DNA of 64,000 bases from an uncultured Clostridia bacterium (GTDB lineage Bacteria > Bacillota > Clostridia > TANB77 > CAG-508), in NCBI GenBank assembly GCA_949155365.1, contig CASCUT010000003.1:40667-104666 (forward strand). Direction: 5' to 3'. Positions 34,799 to 44,903 of this stretch are shown in pieces. The position numbers and the translations under genes were made by a program. How positions within the stretch are numbered: the stretch's first letter is position 1; every line of letters begins with the position of its first letter. The notes below the pieces were generated by a model that saw only the letters and a program-made list of their open reading frames with translations, did not search any database and was not told where the DNA came from.

Positions 34799-36178
34799 TT
34801 ATTTTAATAGCATTGGTCCTATATTAGTAACAGAGCCAGCTCCTAAAGTCAAAATAATATCATCTTTTTCTGTATGATCTTTTAAATAAGTAACAATATC
34901 ATCAAAAGAAGAAATATAGATAGCTTTTCTACCAAGTTCTTTTATTTTATTGACAAGGTCTTGAGAAGAAATGCCATAGGTATTCGTTTCTCTTGCAGCG
35001 TAAATATCTGTAATAATAATATTGTCAAAATAAGTTAAACTATCAGCAAAATCATCTAGCAAATTTTTGGTTCTACTATAAGTATGAGGCTCAAAGATAA
35101 CCCAAGAATGATGATATGTTTTTTTCTTTAACGCATTTGCAGTAGCTTTAATTTCAGTTGGGTGATGTCCGTAATCATCATAAATAGAAACCCCATTTAA
35201 TTGCCCAACATATTCAAATCTTCTATGAGCACCAGTATATTTCTTTAGCGCAGATTTGATATCTGCTTTGGGAAGGGAATAACTATCACATAAACTGATA
35301 CATGCTAAGGCATTAAGTACATTGTGACTGCCTGGAACAGATAGTTCAAAAGAACCATAAAATTGATTATTATGATAGACATCAAAACGAGGGAAACCAT
35401 TTTTATCAAAGGTAATATTGCGACCAACAAAATTGGCTTTTTCATTTTGAATTCCATAAGAAATCACTTTTGCCTTGGTATGTTCATGCAACTTAGTACA
35501 ATAAGAATTATCATAATTTGCTACCAACAAACCATTTTCAGGTAGTCGTTTGACATATTTTATAAAAGCTTGATTAATATTTTCTATATTCTTAAAATAA
35601 TCTAAATGATCATTATCAATATTTAAAATGACTTCAGCTTTTGGATAGAATTTTAAAAAGCTTTCTACATATTCACAAGCTTCAATAATAAAATGACTAC
35701 TATTTCCAATACGATAATTTCCATCAATTGCTTTTAACGTAGCACCAACTTGAATGGAAGGATCAAAACCTGCTTCTAAAAAACACATGGAAACCATAGA
35801 AGTAGTAGTGGTTTTTCCATGAGTACCAGAAATACAAATGGTATCTTCAAATGCTTTGGTAATAAGCCCTAAAAAGTCAGCACGTTCCATAGTAGGAATA
35901 CCAAGTTCTCTTGCTCTTACAAGCTCGACATCCTCCTCTTGAATCGCAGCACTATAGACAACAAGGTCAGACTTTGCCACCATATTAACATCATGCCCAA
36001 TGACAACATGAATGCCATCTAAATTTAATTTTCGAGTAGTATCGGATTCACAAAAATCAGAACCAGTAACAGTAAAGCCCCAGTGTTTTAAAATTTCGGC
36101 AATGCCACTCATGCTGACACCACCAATTCCAATCATATAGATATATTTATATTTTTTTAATTCTTCTAACTTTGCCAA
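34799..36178 (-). CDS. murC: UDP-N-acetylmuramate--L-alanine ligase MurC
   Basis: Adds L-alanine to UDP-MurNAc in the cytoplasm. The N-terminal Rossmann motif is IYMIGIGGVSMSGIAEIL, the ATP-binding loop is ISGTHGKTTTTSMV, the central motif is LNIDNDHLDYF and the C-terminal region has YDDYGHHPTEI. A TTG at 36178 is chosen because AAGGAGTG ends seven bases before it; a longer ORF starts at 36220 without support. At about 459 residues it matches the family. The one CGG on its strand (TAC GGA) is out of frame. Confidence 0.93.
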   Translation of the reverse strand: MAKLEELKKYKYIYMIGIGGVSMSGIAEILKHWGFTVTGSDFCESDTTRKLNLDGIHVVIGHDVNMVAKSDLVVYSAAIQEEDVELVRARELGIPTMERADFLGLITKAFEDTICISGTHGKTTTTSMVSMCFLEAGFDPSIQVGATLKAIDGNYRIGNSSHFIIEACEYVESFLKFYPKAEVILNIDNDHLDYFKNIENINQAFIKYVKRLPENGLLVANYDNSYCTKLHEHTKAKVISYGIQNEKANFVGRNITFDKNGFPRFDVYHNNQFYGSFELSVPGSHNVLNALACISLCDSYSLPKADIKSALKKYTGAHRRFEYVGQLNGVSIYDDYGHHPTEIKATANALKKKTYHHSWVIFEPHTYSRTKNLLDDFADSLTYFDNIIITDIYAARETNTYGISSQDLVNKIKELGRKAIYISSFDDIVTYLKDHTEKDDIILTLGAGSVTNIGPMLLK

Positions 36179-36385
36179 TGGAAAGCACTCCTTTATTCTA
36201 GTATCGAATGAATTATACAATTTTCTAAGCTATTTTTCAATATATTTTGCAAAACTTCTATCTTATCGTATGCATTTTTTTCTAAAATGTGAGAATACTA
36301 GTGACAAGAAAAAATATTTCTTTGAAAATTTGTAAAAAACAGAAGGAAAAAATATTTTTTTGACGAATAATATTATTGTACATAG

Positions 36386-36391
36386 TATAAT
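36386..36391 (+). promoter_or_regulatory. Likely -10 box of spoVG
   Basis: TATAAT 40 bases before the spoVG start. A TTGACG lies about 20 bases upstream, which is too far for an ideal promoter. Bacillus spoVG uses sigma-H, and no clear sigma-H match was found here. The 250-base gap 36181-36430 holds nothing else clear. Confidence 0.4.
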
Positions 36392-36430
36392 GTACAAATA
36401 TTTAAAAACAGTAGAAAGAGGTGCTTAAAA

Positions 36431-36712
36431 ATGCAAATCACAGATGTACGTTTAAGAAAAGTAAATTCAGAGAACAGAATGAAAGCTGTTGCTTCTGTAA
36501 CATTCGATAACGAATTCGCAGTACATGACATTAAAGTTATCGAAAGCCAAAACGGATTATTTATTGCTATGCCAAGCAGAAAAACTCCAAACGGAGAATT
36601 CAAGGATATAGCTCATCCAATTAACGCTGAAACAAGAGAGAAAATTCAAAAAGCTATTTTAGAAGCTTATGAAGCTCCAGAAACTGAAGAAACTTCAGAA
36701 TCAGCAGAATAA
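36431..36712 (+). CDS. spoVG: Septation/sporulation regulator SpoVG
   Basis: A 93-residue protein with the full SpoVG core: [20 protein letters not shown], then [20 protein letters not shown] and [20 protein letters not shown]. SpoVG is a small nucleic-acid-binding regulator of septation and sporulation. AAAGAGGTG precedes the ATG. The C-terminal acidic tail is of usual length. Confidence 0.95.
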   Translation: MQITDVRLRKVNSENRMKAVASVTFDNEFAVHDIKVIESQNGLFIAMPSRKTPNGEFKDIAHPINAETREKIQKAILEAYEAPETEETSESAE

Positions 36713-36723
36713 TAAATCAAATA

Positions 36724-36751
36724 AAAAATGACCTTTTAAGGTCATTTTTTT
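36724..36751. terminator. Terminator between spoVG and the M20 dipeptidase gene
   Basis: AAAAATGACCTTTTAAGGTCATTTTTT is symmetric (shown here as stem AAAAATGACC and complement). It serves spoVG and probably the convergent dipeptidase gene. Confidence 0.8.
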
Positions 36752-36765
36752 GCTATTTTATAATT

Positions 36766-38206
36766 CTATTCTGCCAGTTTAAAAATAGCCTTAGCATAAA
36801 TCGTAGAAGCAAGTAATAATTTATCAATCGAAACAAACTCATCTACTTGATGACACATATCTTCATCTTTTGGAAAATTCATACCAAAACAAACACAATT
36901 AGGAAAAGCTCGTGCATAAGTAGCTCCGCCAATGGCAATAGGTTCGAAATTGGTATGACAAGTTTCATTAAAAATAGAGCATAGAGACTGAACCAATGGA
37001 TGTTCTTTGGGAACATATAAAGCAGGCTGAATTCTAAGAACAGACACTTGATTTTCAAAGTGTTTTTCAAAAATAGAAATAATTTCTTCTGGCTTTGTAT
37101 GAACAGGAACTCTTAAATTAATACCAATGCAAACCTTATTATTTTTTAAATAAAATTGAGAAGGATTTAACGTTAGCACGCCCGATTCATCTTTTATTGC
37201 GATTCCTAATTTGCTTCCCAAATAATCGTCTCCAATGAACTGATAAAAATTTTGTAGTAAAGGAAACGAAATATTCCAGCTAGAAAAGAGATCATGCAAT
37301 ACGACCAATAGTTTTGAAATAGCATTTTTACCAAGTTCAGGATGTGCACTATGAGAAGCTACTCCATAAGAAGACAATTTTAAAAGACAATCATCTATTT
37401 TATATAAATCAATTTCATAATCATATTGTTCAATCGTTTCTTTACAAGAAGAAATCAAATGATTCATCCATTTACTATCTTCTATTTTTAAAATAACACT
37501 ACAAAATTTAGGAACAACATTAATGGCATTTTGATGACAATCAATTTCTTCAATAGTAATAGCGCAATTTTGAAAAGAAAAGCGGTTTTTTAGCGAAGGC
37601 GTTATCTTAGCAATTTCTTGAGAAAGCGTTAAAGAAATAACAGACTTCTCAGCATAAATACAAGGAAAGTCAGAATCAGGACTAAATCCTACAGTAGGAA
37701 TTTCCTCATTTGCTTTATAATAATCCATACATTTCCAATCTTTTTCTTCATTTAATCCAACAATTAAACGGACCCTTCTAGAAAGTGTAATAGAATGTTC
37801 TTTGGTATATTCCATTACGGCTTTCATGGCATAAAGGCTACTTATGACAGGACCTTTATCATCAATGGCACCTCGTCCATAAATACAGTGATTGGCAATG
37901 GTAGGAACAAAGGGAGAATAAGACCAGTCCTCTTCTTTGGCAGGCACTACATCTAAATGACCAATAATGCCCACTAATTCGTCACCCTCTCCAAATTCAG
38001 CAAATCCGACAATAGCCATCTACATTTTTGGTTCGAAATCCTAAAGAATCAGCTAAACTTAAAAAATACTTTAAACAATCAGAGCAAGCTTTTCCAAAAG
38101 GAAAATGGCATTGATTGGATTCTTCCGAAATACTAGGAAATGTAATTAAATCACAAACACTTCCTACGATTTCTTGTCTATGACTTAAGATATAATTTTC
38201 AAACAT
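36766..38206 (-). CDS. M20 family dipeptidase (PepV/Sapep type), requiring a +1 shift at CGGA
   Basis: A metallo-dipeptidase on the minus strand. The start at 38206 follows GGAGGTATCACG. The N-terminus has ITFPSISEES; the first frame ends NVDGYC then CGG and stops two codons later. Skipping C gives a glycine and FAEFGEGDELVGIIGHLDVV, with the first zinc ligand in GHLDVVP, then GRGAIDDKGPVISSLYAM with the bridging Asp, and LIVGLNEEKDWKCMDYY with the catalytic Glu. The joined product is about 479 residues, in line with PepV. This site shows that recoding is not limited to one strand. Confidence 0.88.
38005..38008 (-). other. +1 recoding site CGGA in the M20 dipeptidase gene
   Basis: On the minus strand the zero frame reads TAT TGT CGG ATT TGC TGA. 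The functional frame reads TAT TGT (C)GGA TTT GCT GAA. The shift comes about 20 residues before the first zinc-binding motif. Confidence 0.88.
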
Positions 38207-38264
38207 CGTGATACCTCCATAGCATAAAGATATGAAAGAAAGAGAATTTTTATGAATAAAAAAG

Positions 38265-38297
38265 AAAAACCTCGCACTGCAACTGTGGCAGTGCGAG
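38265..38297 (-). terminator. Terminator of the small minus-strand gene
   Basis: A 10-bp stem (CTCGCACTGC / GCAGTGCGAG), followed on the minus strand by GTTTTTC. Confidence 0.75.
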
Positions 38298-38303
38298 AAA
38301 AAA

Positions 38304-38591
38304 TTAGAATATCGGAGATGCATAAGCGTTAACTTCAGCACGATGAAGTTCTGAAATAAAGACAACCAATTGGTTTCTTTCATAAGAAGAAACAAGCAGA
38401 AGTTCCGGATAGTAAATGTTTTTAGGAAAGGGAAGGTGAACTCCGTAGGTATCGAGAATTTCTTTTTTCGTGATATGGTGGGGAGCCCAAATCCCAAAAT
38501 CTGCTAACAGTTCTAAAACAAACTCTAAGTCACTGGCATCTTCCAATCCAACGACCAACCGAAATTGGCGTTTCTCATTTTTTTGGCACAT
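38304..38591 (-). CDS. Hypothetical 95-residue protein with an in-frame CGG
   Basis: I do not recognise a family. The product starts CQKNEKRQFRLVVGLEDASD and is a mixed alpha/beta protein with no membrane segment, ending in NAYASPIF. AGGAGG stands 10 bases before the ATG at 38591, and a terminator follows, so it looks real. Codon 10 is CGG followed by T (TTT CGG TTG); a +1 shift there would soon reach a stop, so it is read as a triplet if expressed. Confidence 0.55.
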   Translation of the reverse strand: MCQKNEKRQFRLVVGLEDASDLEFVLELLADFGIWAPHHITKKEILDTYGVHLPFPKNIYYPELLLVSSYERNQLVVFISELHRAEVNAYASPIF

Positions 38592-38841
38592 CTCATAAAG
38601 TCCTCCTGTTTTGTATTGGGATGAAATACATCCTAGTACTATTAGTATAACAGAAATATACATAAAATGCAAATGGGAGCAATTTATCCAACTTTTAGCG
38701 CTACCTAAAATGAGAATAATTTAGGGGTAGATTTAGGATTGAATATTAAAATATAAAGTAGAGGTGATGTTTATGGGGATAATACGATTTTATCGTAAAT
38801 ACCCCAAAATACAAAAAAGGAAAGAAAATTTTGAAAAAAGC

Positions 38842-38870
38842 TTGTAATTTTTACCAAAAATGTGTATAAT
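38842..38870 (+). promoter_or_regulatory. Promoter of the rimP-nusA-infB operon
   Basis: TTGTAA (38842-38847) and TATAAT (38865-38870), with 17 bases between them. The preceding gap 38592-38841 holds no gene I can support. Confidence 0.75.
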
Positions 38871-38895
38871 AAAGAAAGAAACAAAAAGAAACGAG

Positions 38896-38920
38896 AAGAG
38901 CGGAAACCAATTCCGCTCTT
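38896..38920 (+). promoter_or_regulatory. Leader hairpin before rimP
   Basis: A perfect 10-bp stem (AAGAGCGGAA / TTCCGCTCTT) with loop ACCAA sits in the 5' leader of the nusA operon. In many bacteria this leader is a point of NusA-linked control; here only the hairpin is visible. Confidence 0.6.
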
Positions 38921-38949
38921 ACTTTATGAAAATATAAGGAGGAAAAGCC

Positions 38950-39408
38950 TTGGCAAGTATAGAAGAAAAGGTAGAAAACCTAATTGCAAAGCCAATTGAA
39001 GAATTGGGGTATGAATTATACGATGTACAATATGCAAAAGAAGGAAAAGATTATTTCCTACGAGTTTTCATTGATAAAGAAGCGGGAATTGACTTAAACG
39101 ATTGTGAAACAGTAAGCAATACAATTAATCCATTATTAGATGAAAAAGACTTTATCAAAGAAATGTATTTTTTAGAAGTTTCGTCTTCTGGGGTAGAGAG
39201 AATTATTCGAAAAGAAAAACATTTTGAAAAAGCACAAGGTAAAGAAGTAGAAGTCAAATTATTTAAACCACTAGAGAAACAAAAACAATATATTGGTATT
39301 TTAGAAAAATGGGATGAAGATACGATTATCCTTAAAATAGAAGAAAAGCAAATAACAATAGAAAGAAAAAATATTTCACTAATGAAATTAATTTATCATT
39401 GGAATTAA
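38950..39408 (+). CDS. rimP: Ribosome maturation factor RimP
   Basis: The 152-residue protein has the RimP signatures: PIEELGYELYDVQYAKEGKD, LRVFIDKEAGIDLNDCETVS and YFLEVSSSGVERIIRKEKHF. RimP assists 30S subunit assembly. The start is TTG at 38950 after AAGGAGGAAAAG. It heads the conserved rimP-nusA-ylxR-L7Ae-infB operon. Confidence 0.94.
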   Translation: MASIEEKVENLIAKPIEELGYELYDVQYAKEGKDYFLRVFIDKEAGIDLNDCETVSNTINPLLDEKDFIKEMYFLEVSSSGVERIIRKEKHFEKAQGKEVEVKLFKPLEKQKQYIGILEKWDEDTIILKIEEKQITIERKNISLMKLIYHWN

Positions 39409-39420
39409 AGGAGGAAAAAA

Positions 39421-40584
39421 ATGAAGAAAAAAGAGAAAAAAGGAAATGAACCAGCAATTGATAGTACAGAACTAATTAGAGCAATGGAGGACTTAGAAAA
39501 GGAAAGTGGAATTCAAAAAGAATACCTATTAGAATCAATTGAAACCGCTTTAGTAACAGCATACAAAAGAAACTTTGAATGTGAAGATGAAAATGTAAAA
39601 ATTACAATGGATAAAGAAACAGGAGAAGTTCATGTATACATGCAAAGAGAAATTGTAGAAGAAGTAGAAAATGAAAAAACACAAATCTCATTAGAAGAAG
39701 CATTAGCCATCGATAAGAAATTCAAAGTAGGAGATATTTACGAAAAAGAACTAGTACCAAAAAACTTTGGAAGAATTGCAGCAGGAACAGCAAAACAAGT
39801 TATTATTCAAAAAATTAGAGAAGCATCAAGAGAATATTTATACAATGAATTTAATGAGAGAAAAGGAGAAATTGTTTCAGGTATTGTACAAAAAGCAGAT
39901 GGTGGAGTTGTTGTGGTAGACTTAGGAAGATTAGAAGGAATTATGACAGTAAAAGAACAAATACCAACCGAACACTATCATGTAAATGATAAAATCAGAG
40001 CTTGTATTGTAGATGTAGAAAGAGGGCTAAAAGGAAGCACACAAGTTATGATATCAAGAGCACATAATGATTTCGTAAGAAAGCTATTTGAATTAGAAAT
40101 TCCAGAAATTTATGAAGGACTAATTGAAATTAAAAGTGTTTCAAGAGATGCTGGAAATAGATGCAAAGTAGCAGTATATTCACAAAATCCAAATATTGAC
40201 CCAGTAGGTTCTTGTGTGGGACAAAAAGGAATTCGTATACAAAATATCATCAACGAATTAAATGGAGAAAAAATAGATGTAATAGAATGGAACGAAGATC
40301 CAGCCATCTACATTTCTTCAGCCTTATTACCAGCACAAGTAATGGCAGTAGATATTAAAGAAGAAGAACATTTTGCACAAGTAATTGTACCAGATGACCA
40401 ACTATCCCTAGCAATCGGAAAAGCAGGACAAAATGCAAGATTAGCAGCAAGATTAACCGCATGGAAAATTGATATTAAAAGTGAAAGTCAATTTAGAGAA
40501 ATGATAGAAACATTACAAAAACAACAAGCAGAAGAGGAAACAGAGGAAATCCAACAAGAAGAAGTAGGAGAAGAAGAAGCATAA
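39421..40584 (+). CDS. nusA: Transcription termination/antitermination factor NusA
   Basis: The 387-residue protein has the N-terminal RNA-polymerase-binding domain (YLLESIETALVTAYKRNF), an S1 domain (GEIVSGIVQKADGGVVVVDL) and two KH domains (DPVGSCVGQKGIRIQNIINE, then LAIGKAGQNARLAARLT). It lacks the C-terminal acidic repeats of enterobacterial NusA, as usual in Firmicutes, and ends in a Glu/Gln tail. AAAGGAGG precedes the ATG, and it follows rimP by 12 bases. Confidence 0.95.
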   Translation: MKKKEKKGNEPAIDSTELIRAMEDLEKESGIQKEYLLESIETALVTAYKRNFECEDENVKITMDKETGEVHVYMQREIVEEVENEKTQISLEEALAIDKKFKVGDIYEKELVPKNFGRIAAGTAKQVIIQKIREASREYLYNEFNERKGEIVSGIVQKADGGVVVVDLGRLEGIMTVKEQIPTEHYHVNDKIRACIVDVERGLKGSTQVMISRAHNDFVRKLFELEIPEIYEGLIEIKSVSRDAGNRCKVAVYSQNPNIDPVGSCVGQKGIRIQNIINELNGEKIDVIEWNEDPAIYISSALLPAQVMAVDIKEEEHFAQVIVPDDQLSLAIGKAGQNARLAARLTAWKIDIKSESQFREMIETLQKQQAEEETEEIQQEEVGEEEA

Positions 40585-40659
40585 AATGGAAAACCATAAA
40601 AGCTCATTAGGAATAAAGCAAAATTCAAAGAATACAATAAAAATAAAGGTGTGAGAGAA

Positions 40660-40911
40660 TTGAAAAATTTACCAAAACGTACCTGCATAGGATGCAATGA
40701 AATAAAATTAAAAAAAGAACTAATTCGCATTGTAAAAAATAAAGAAGAAGAAATCTTCATCGACAAAACGGGGAAAGCAAATGGAAGAGGAGCATATCTT
40801 TGCAATGATAAAAATTGTTTAGAAAAAGCAATTAAGACAAAACGCTTAGAAAGAACATTTGAAACAAAAATAACAGAAGAGATATTTGAGCAATTAAGAG
40901 AAATGATATAG
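40660..40911 (+). CDS. ylxR: YlxR (DUF448) RNA-binding protein
   Basis: The product starts KNLPKRTCIGCNEIKLKKEL and includes GKANGRGAYLCNDKNCLEKA, the YlxR motif GR(G)AY(L)C. YlxR is a nucleoid- or RNA-associated protein encoded in the nusA operon. The TTG at 40660 is chosen for AAGGTG eight bases upstream; a GTG lies nine bases earlier in frame. Confidence 0.9.
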   Translation: MKNLPKRTCIGCNEIKLKKELIRIVKNKEEEIFIDKTGKANGRGAYLCNDKNCLEKAIKTKRLERTFETKITEEIFEQLREMI

Positions 40912-40978
40912 AAGTTAGAAGTTGGAAAATAGGGAAACACTTCGAAGTAAAATCCCTAACATCCAACCTCTCAAAGGA
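40912..40978. repeat. Intra-operon inverted repeat between ylxR and the L7Ae gene
   Basis: AGAAGTTGGAAAATAGGGA pairs with TCCCTAACATCCAACCTCT. It belongs to the same hairpin family as the gaps at 25392, 45855 and 55383. Confidence 0.65.
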
Positions 40979-40990
40979 GCGATAAATAAG

Positions 40991-41311
40991 TTGAAAACAA
41001 ACAACATATATGGTTTGATAGGACTAGCAAGACGAGCAGGAAAAATAAGCTTTGGAACAGAAAGCTCAGAAGATACCATAAAAAAAGGAAAAGCAAAGTT
41101 AGTTGTAATAGCAGAAGATAGTAGCGATAGAACAAAAAACAATTTTAAGCAGTTATGCAATATAAAAAATGTACCAATTCGCATAACCGGGACAATCGAA
41201 GAATTAAGCCAAAGCATAGGGCAAATAAACAAAGCGGTTGTGGTAATAAAAGATGAGAATTTTGCAAGAGAAATAAAAAAGAGAATTGATGGGGGTGAAA
41301 TTATTGGGTAA
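40991..41311 (+). CDS. Ribosomal L7Ae-like protein (YlxQ)
   Basis: The 106-residue product reads [20 protein letters not shown], then [19 protein letters not shown], the L7Ae/L30e RNA-binding fold. YlxQ proteins bind kink-turn RNA and sit between ylxR and infB, as here. TTG at 40991 follows AAAGGAGCG. Its stop overlaps the infB start by eight bases. Confidence 0.88.
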   Translation: MKTNNIYGLIGLARRAGKISFGTESSEDTIKKGKAKLVVIAEDSSDRTKNNFKQLCNIKNVPIRITGTIEELSQSIGQINKAVVVIKDENFAREIKKRIDGGEIIG

Positions 41312-44210
41312 GATAAAAATACATGAAATAGCAAAAGAAACAGGCTTAACCAGTAAAGAAATAATAGAAAAGGCAAAGGAACTTGGAATAGAGGCTAAAT
41401 CACATATGAGTGGAATTGAAGAAGAACAAGCAGAAACGATAAAAAAAGCATTTTCCAAAGGAGGCCAAAAAGAAGGAAATAAAAAATCACAAGCAAAGCC
41501 AAAAGAAGAAAAAAAGAATACAGCACCAGTAATTATTCGAAGAGAAGTGATTATTACAGATGAAGAAGAAAAAGAAAAAGAACAAGAGAAAAAACAAAGG
41601 GAACAAAAAAGCAAACATGTTGGATTTGTAGAAAGAAATAAAAATGCCGACTACAACATTGTATATCGTAACAAACCTACGAAGCCAATGACAGTAAGTG
41701 AACTATTTGGCATTGGAAAAAAAGAAGAGCCAAAGAAAGAAGAACCTAAAAAAGAAGAAATAAAAGAAATAAAAAAAGAAGAACCAAAAATAGAAGAAAA
41801 GAAAGAGGAAGTTGTAAAAAAAGCAGAAACTATGACACAAGAAAGACCAAAAATGAATGAAAATAAACCAAATAATAAAAATTTTGAAAATCGTAACAGA
41901 GCGAATCATAACAATTACAATCATAATCGTTATGAAAATCGAAATCACAATCCACAAGGTAATTTCCAAAATCGTAATAATCAAAACCAAAACAGGGGAA
42001 ATTATCAAAATAGGGATAATAATTATCAAAAACGCGATAATAATTATAGAAATAATAATGGAAGCTATGGAAACGGAAATGGTGGAAACTTTAATCGTCA
42101 AAGAAGACCACTAGATGAACGTGGAATTGATAAAAATATTAAAGACATCATGGCAACCGATGTAGTAGAAAAAGAAAATCAAAGAGACTTTACAAGTAAA
42201 GCAATTGATAAAGTAAAATTTGAAAGAAAAGAAGAAAAGAACCAAAAAGCAAGCAAAAACAAAAAAGGTTCTAGATTTGGAAACGAACAATTTGATGGTG
42301 GAAAATTAAAAGATTTAAAACAAGTAGACCGCTTATCAAACATGTTTGATGAACAAGATGGAGGAATGCTTGACTACTATGATTTAACAACAGCAAGAGG
42401 AAAAAGAAATAAGAAAAAAGCGAATAAAGGGCAAGAAGAAAGAACACAAAAAATCTTCAAACTAACTCAAATTTCAATTCCAGAATCCATTACAGTAAAA
42501 GATTTAGCGACAGAACTTAAGAAAACATCAGCAGAAGTCATTAAAAAATTGTTTGGATTTGGTATCATGGCAACCATTAACAATGATTTAGATTTTGATA
42601 CCGCTTATTTAGTAGCAGAAGAATTTGGTGTAACTGCAACGAAAAAAGAAGAAGTAAAAGAAGAAGATATCCTATTTGACGAATCAGAAGACAAAGAAGA
42701 TGAATTACAAGCAAGACCACCAGTTGTTGTTGTAATGGGACACGTAGATCATGGTAAAACATCCCTATTAGATGCTGTTCGTCAAACCAATGTGATTGAA
42801 GGAGAAGCAGGAGGAATTACACAAGCCATTGGTGCGTATATGGTAAACATTAATGGAAGAGATATTACCTTCTTAGATACTCCAGGACACGAAGCGTTTA
42901 CTAGCATGCGTGCAAGAGGTGCACAAATTACAGATATTGCAATCTTAGTAGTAGCAGCCAATGATGGAGTTATGCCACAAACAGTAGAAGCAATTAATCA
43001 TGCAAAAGCAGCAGGAATTCCAATTATTGTAGCAGTAAACAAAATTGATTTACCAGAAGCAAATGTAGATAAAGTAAAACAAGAATTAATGAAATATGAA
43101 TTAGTGCCAGAAGAATGGGGTGGAGACACAATCTATGTACCAATTTCTGCTAAAAAACATATGAATATTGATGAATTACTAGAAATGGTATTATTACAAG
43201 CAGATGTCCTAGAATTAAAAGCAAACCCTAAGAAACAAGCAAAAGGTGCAGTTATTGAAGCACGTCTAGATAAAACAAAAGGACCAATTGCTTCTATCTT
43301 AGTACAAAGAGGAACATTAGATATTGGAGATACCATCGTAGTAGGTTCTTCAATTGGTAGAATTAGAGCCATGAAAAATGACAAAGGACAAAAAGTGAAA
43401 AAAGCGGGTCCATCTACTCCAGTAGAAGTAATGGGATTAACAGAAGTGCCAGAATCGGGAGATATCTTCTATGAAGTAAAAGATGAGAAAATGGCAAAAC
43501 ACCTAATTGAAAGAAGAAAACGTGCCCAAAGAGAAAAATCAATCAATCAAATGGCACCAGTAACACTAGACAATTTATTTAGCCAAATGGAACAAGGAAA
43601 TCTAAAACAATTAAATATTATTGTAAAAGCAGATGTACAAGGTTCTGCAGAAGCATTAAAACAGTCCTTAGAGAAACAGTCAGATGAAGAAGTAAGAGTA
43701 AGAGTTATCCATAGTGCAGCAGGAGCAGTTACTGAGTCAGATGTAACATTAGCAAAAGTAGCAAATGCTATTATTATTGCATTCAACGTACGTCCTGTTA
43801 TTACAGCAAAACAAGTAGCAGAAAAAGAAGAAGTAGAGATAAAACAATACTCTGTTATTTATCAAGCAATTGATGATGTAAAAGCAGCGATGAAAGGAAT
43901 GCTAGATCCAATCTTTGAAGAAAAAGTAATCGGAAATGTAGAAGTAAGACAAGTATTTAAAGTATCAAATGTAGGAACCATTGCAGGAGCTTATGTATTA
44001 GAAGGAAAAATAGAAAGAAATGCAGGAGTTCGTGTCATTCGTGAAGAAGTTGTTATCCATGAAGGAAAACTAGTATCGTTAAAACGTTTCAAAGACGATG
44101 CCAAAGAAGTAGCAAAAGGATATGAATGTGGAATGCAAATTGAAAACTATAATGACTTAAAAGAAGGAGACATCATTGAAGTATATGTTATGGAAGAAAT
44201 AAAAAGATAG
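41304..44210 (+). CDS. infB: Translation initiation factor IF-2
   Basis: A 968-residue GTPase that places initiator t[23 protein letters not shown] forms the N-terminal IF2-N domain. A long charged linker follows, with Asn/Arg-rich low-complexity sequence near residues 195-270, then a second IF2-N domain and the G domain with [18 protein letters not shown] near residue 474, DTPGHEAF and NKIDLPEA. The C-terminal domains II-IV are complete. A TTG at 41304 is chosen for GGGGGTG upstream. There is no in-frame CGG in 968 codons. Confidence 0.95.
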   Translation: MGKIKIHEIAKETGLTSKEIIEKAKELGIEAKSHMSGIEEEQAETIKKAFSKGGQKEGNKKSQAKPKEEKKNTAPVIIRREVIITDEEEKEKEQEKKQREQKSKHVGFVERNKNADYNIVYRNKPTKPMTVSELFGIGKKEEPKKEEPKKEEIKEIKKEEPKIEEKKEEVVKKAETMTQERPKMNENKPNNKNFENRNRANHNNYNHNRYENRNHNPQGNFQNRNNQNQNRGNYQNRDNNYQKRDNNYRNNNGSYGNGNGGNFNRQRRPLDERGIDKNIKDIMATDVVEKENQRDFTSKAIDKVKFERKEEKNQKASKNKKGSRFGNEQFDGGKLKDLKQVDRLSNMFDEQDGGMLDYYDLTTARGKRNKKKANKGQEERTQKIFKLTQISIPESITVKDLATELKKTSAEVIKKLFGFGIMATINNDLDFDTAYLVAEEFGVTATKKEEVKEEDILFDESEDKEDELQARPPVVVVMGHVDHGKTSLLDAVRQTNVIEGEAGGITQAIGAYMVNINGRDITFLDTPGHEAFTSMRARGAQITDIAILVVAANDGVMPQTVEAINHAKAAGIPIIVAVNKIDLPEANVDKVKQELMKYELVPEEWGGDTIYVPISAKKHMNIDELLEMVLLQADVLELKANPKKQAKGAVIEARLDKTKGPIASILVQRGTLDIGDTIVVGSSIGRIRAMKNDKGQKVKKAGPSTPVEVMGLTEVPESGDIFYEVKDEKMAKHLIERRKRAQREKSINQMAPVTLDNLFSQMEQGNLKQLNIIVKADVQGSAEALKQSLEKQSDEEVRVRVIHSAAGAVTESDVTLAKVANAIIIAFNVRPVITAKQVAEKEEVEIKQYSVIYQAIDDVKAAMKGMLDPIFEEKVIGNVEVRQVFKVSNVGTIAGAYVLEGKIERNAGVRVIREEVVIHEGKLVSLKRFKDDAKEVAKGYECGMQIENYNDLKEGDIIEVYVMEEIKR

Positions 44211-44224
44211 GATGTGATTCTAAT

Positions 44225-44500
44225 ATGGCAAAGAAAAATAGAAGAAAACAGATTCCTAAAAATAAAGACATAGAGGAAATGCAAGAAGCTCAAGGAAAAA
44301 CAGAGGAAATTAATACCATGCAAGATGTCATTGACTTAATGGATAAACCAAAAAGAGAGTTAAAAGCAAAAAAAGAGGCAATGAAAAAAAGATTACAACA
44401 AGTGTATGCAAGAAAAGATGCCCAAGTAGCAGAAGATAAAAGAAAAGAAGTTTATCAAAAGGCAGTAAGCAAAATAGAAAAGCAAGAAGAAGAACGATAA
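44225..44500 (+). CDS. Small charged protein between infB and rbfA
   Basis: I do not recognise a family. The 91-residue product is very rich in Lys, Glu and Gln, begins KKNRRKQIPKNKDIEEMQEA and is helical throughout, with no membrane segment. It is in the operon with 14 bases to infB and 16 to rbfA, so a ribosome-linked role is likely from position alone. Confidence 0.65.
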   Translation: MAKKNRRKQIPKNKDIEEMQEAQGKTEEINTMQDVIDLMDKPKRELKAKKEAMKKRLQQVYARKDAQVAEDKRKEVYQKAVSKIEKQEEER

Positions 44501-44516
44501 AAGGAGGCAAAACAAT

Positions 44517-44867
44517 ATGCCAAAAAGTGAAAACAGATTAAATCGAATTAATGAGGAATTAAAAAAAGAAATTAGTCAAATTATTTCGTTTGAACTAAAA
44601 AATCCAGAAGCAACTGGTTTAATTAGTGTAACCAAAGTAAAAATTACACCAGACTTTAAATATGCAAAAGTATATATTAGTTTATTAAATACAAAAAATG
44701 ACGAAAAGACAATGGAAGCACTAAAACAATCTGCAGGTTTTGTTCGAAGCCTATTAGCCAAACGAGTTAACCTTAGAATGACTCCAGAATTAGTCTTTGA
44801 ACAAGACGATTCTATGGAATATGGAATGAAAATAGATTCGATATTAAAAGATTTAAATAAAAGTTAG
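44517..44867 (+). CDS. rbfA: Ribosome-binding factor A
   Basis: The 116-residue protein has NRINEELKKEISQIISFELK, ATGLISVTKVKITPDFKYAK and LRMTPELVFEQDDSMEYGMK, the RbfA KH-type fold. It aids 16S rRNA 5'-end maturation. AAAGGAGG precedes the ATG, and the place after infB is typical. Confidence 0.94.
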   Translation: MPKSENRLNRINEELKKEISQIISFELKNPEATGLISVTKVKITPDFKYAKVYISLLNTKNDEKTMEALKQSAGFVRSLLAKRVNLRMTPELVFEQDDSMEYGMKIDSILKDLNKS

Positions 44868-44903
44868 GAGTTACATCTAACTTGAAAATAAAAGGAGAAA
44901 ATT

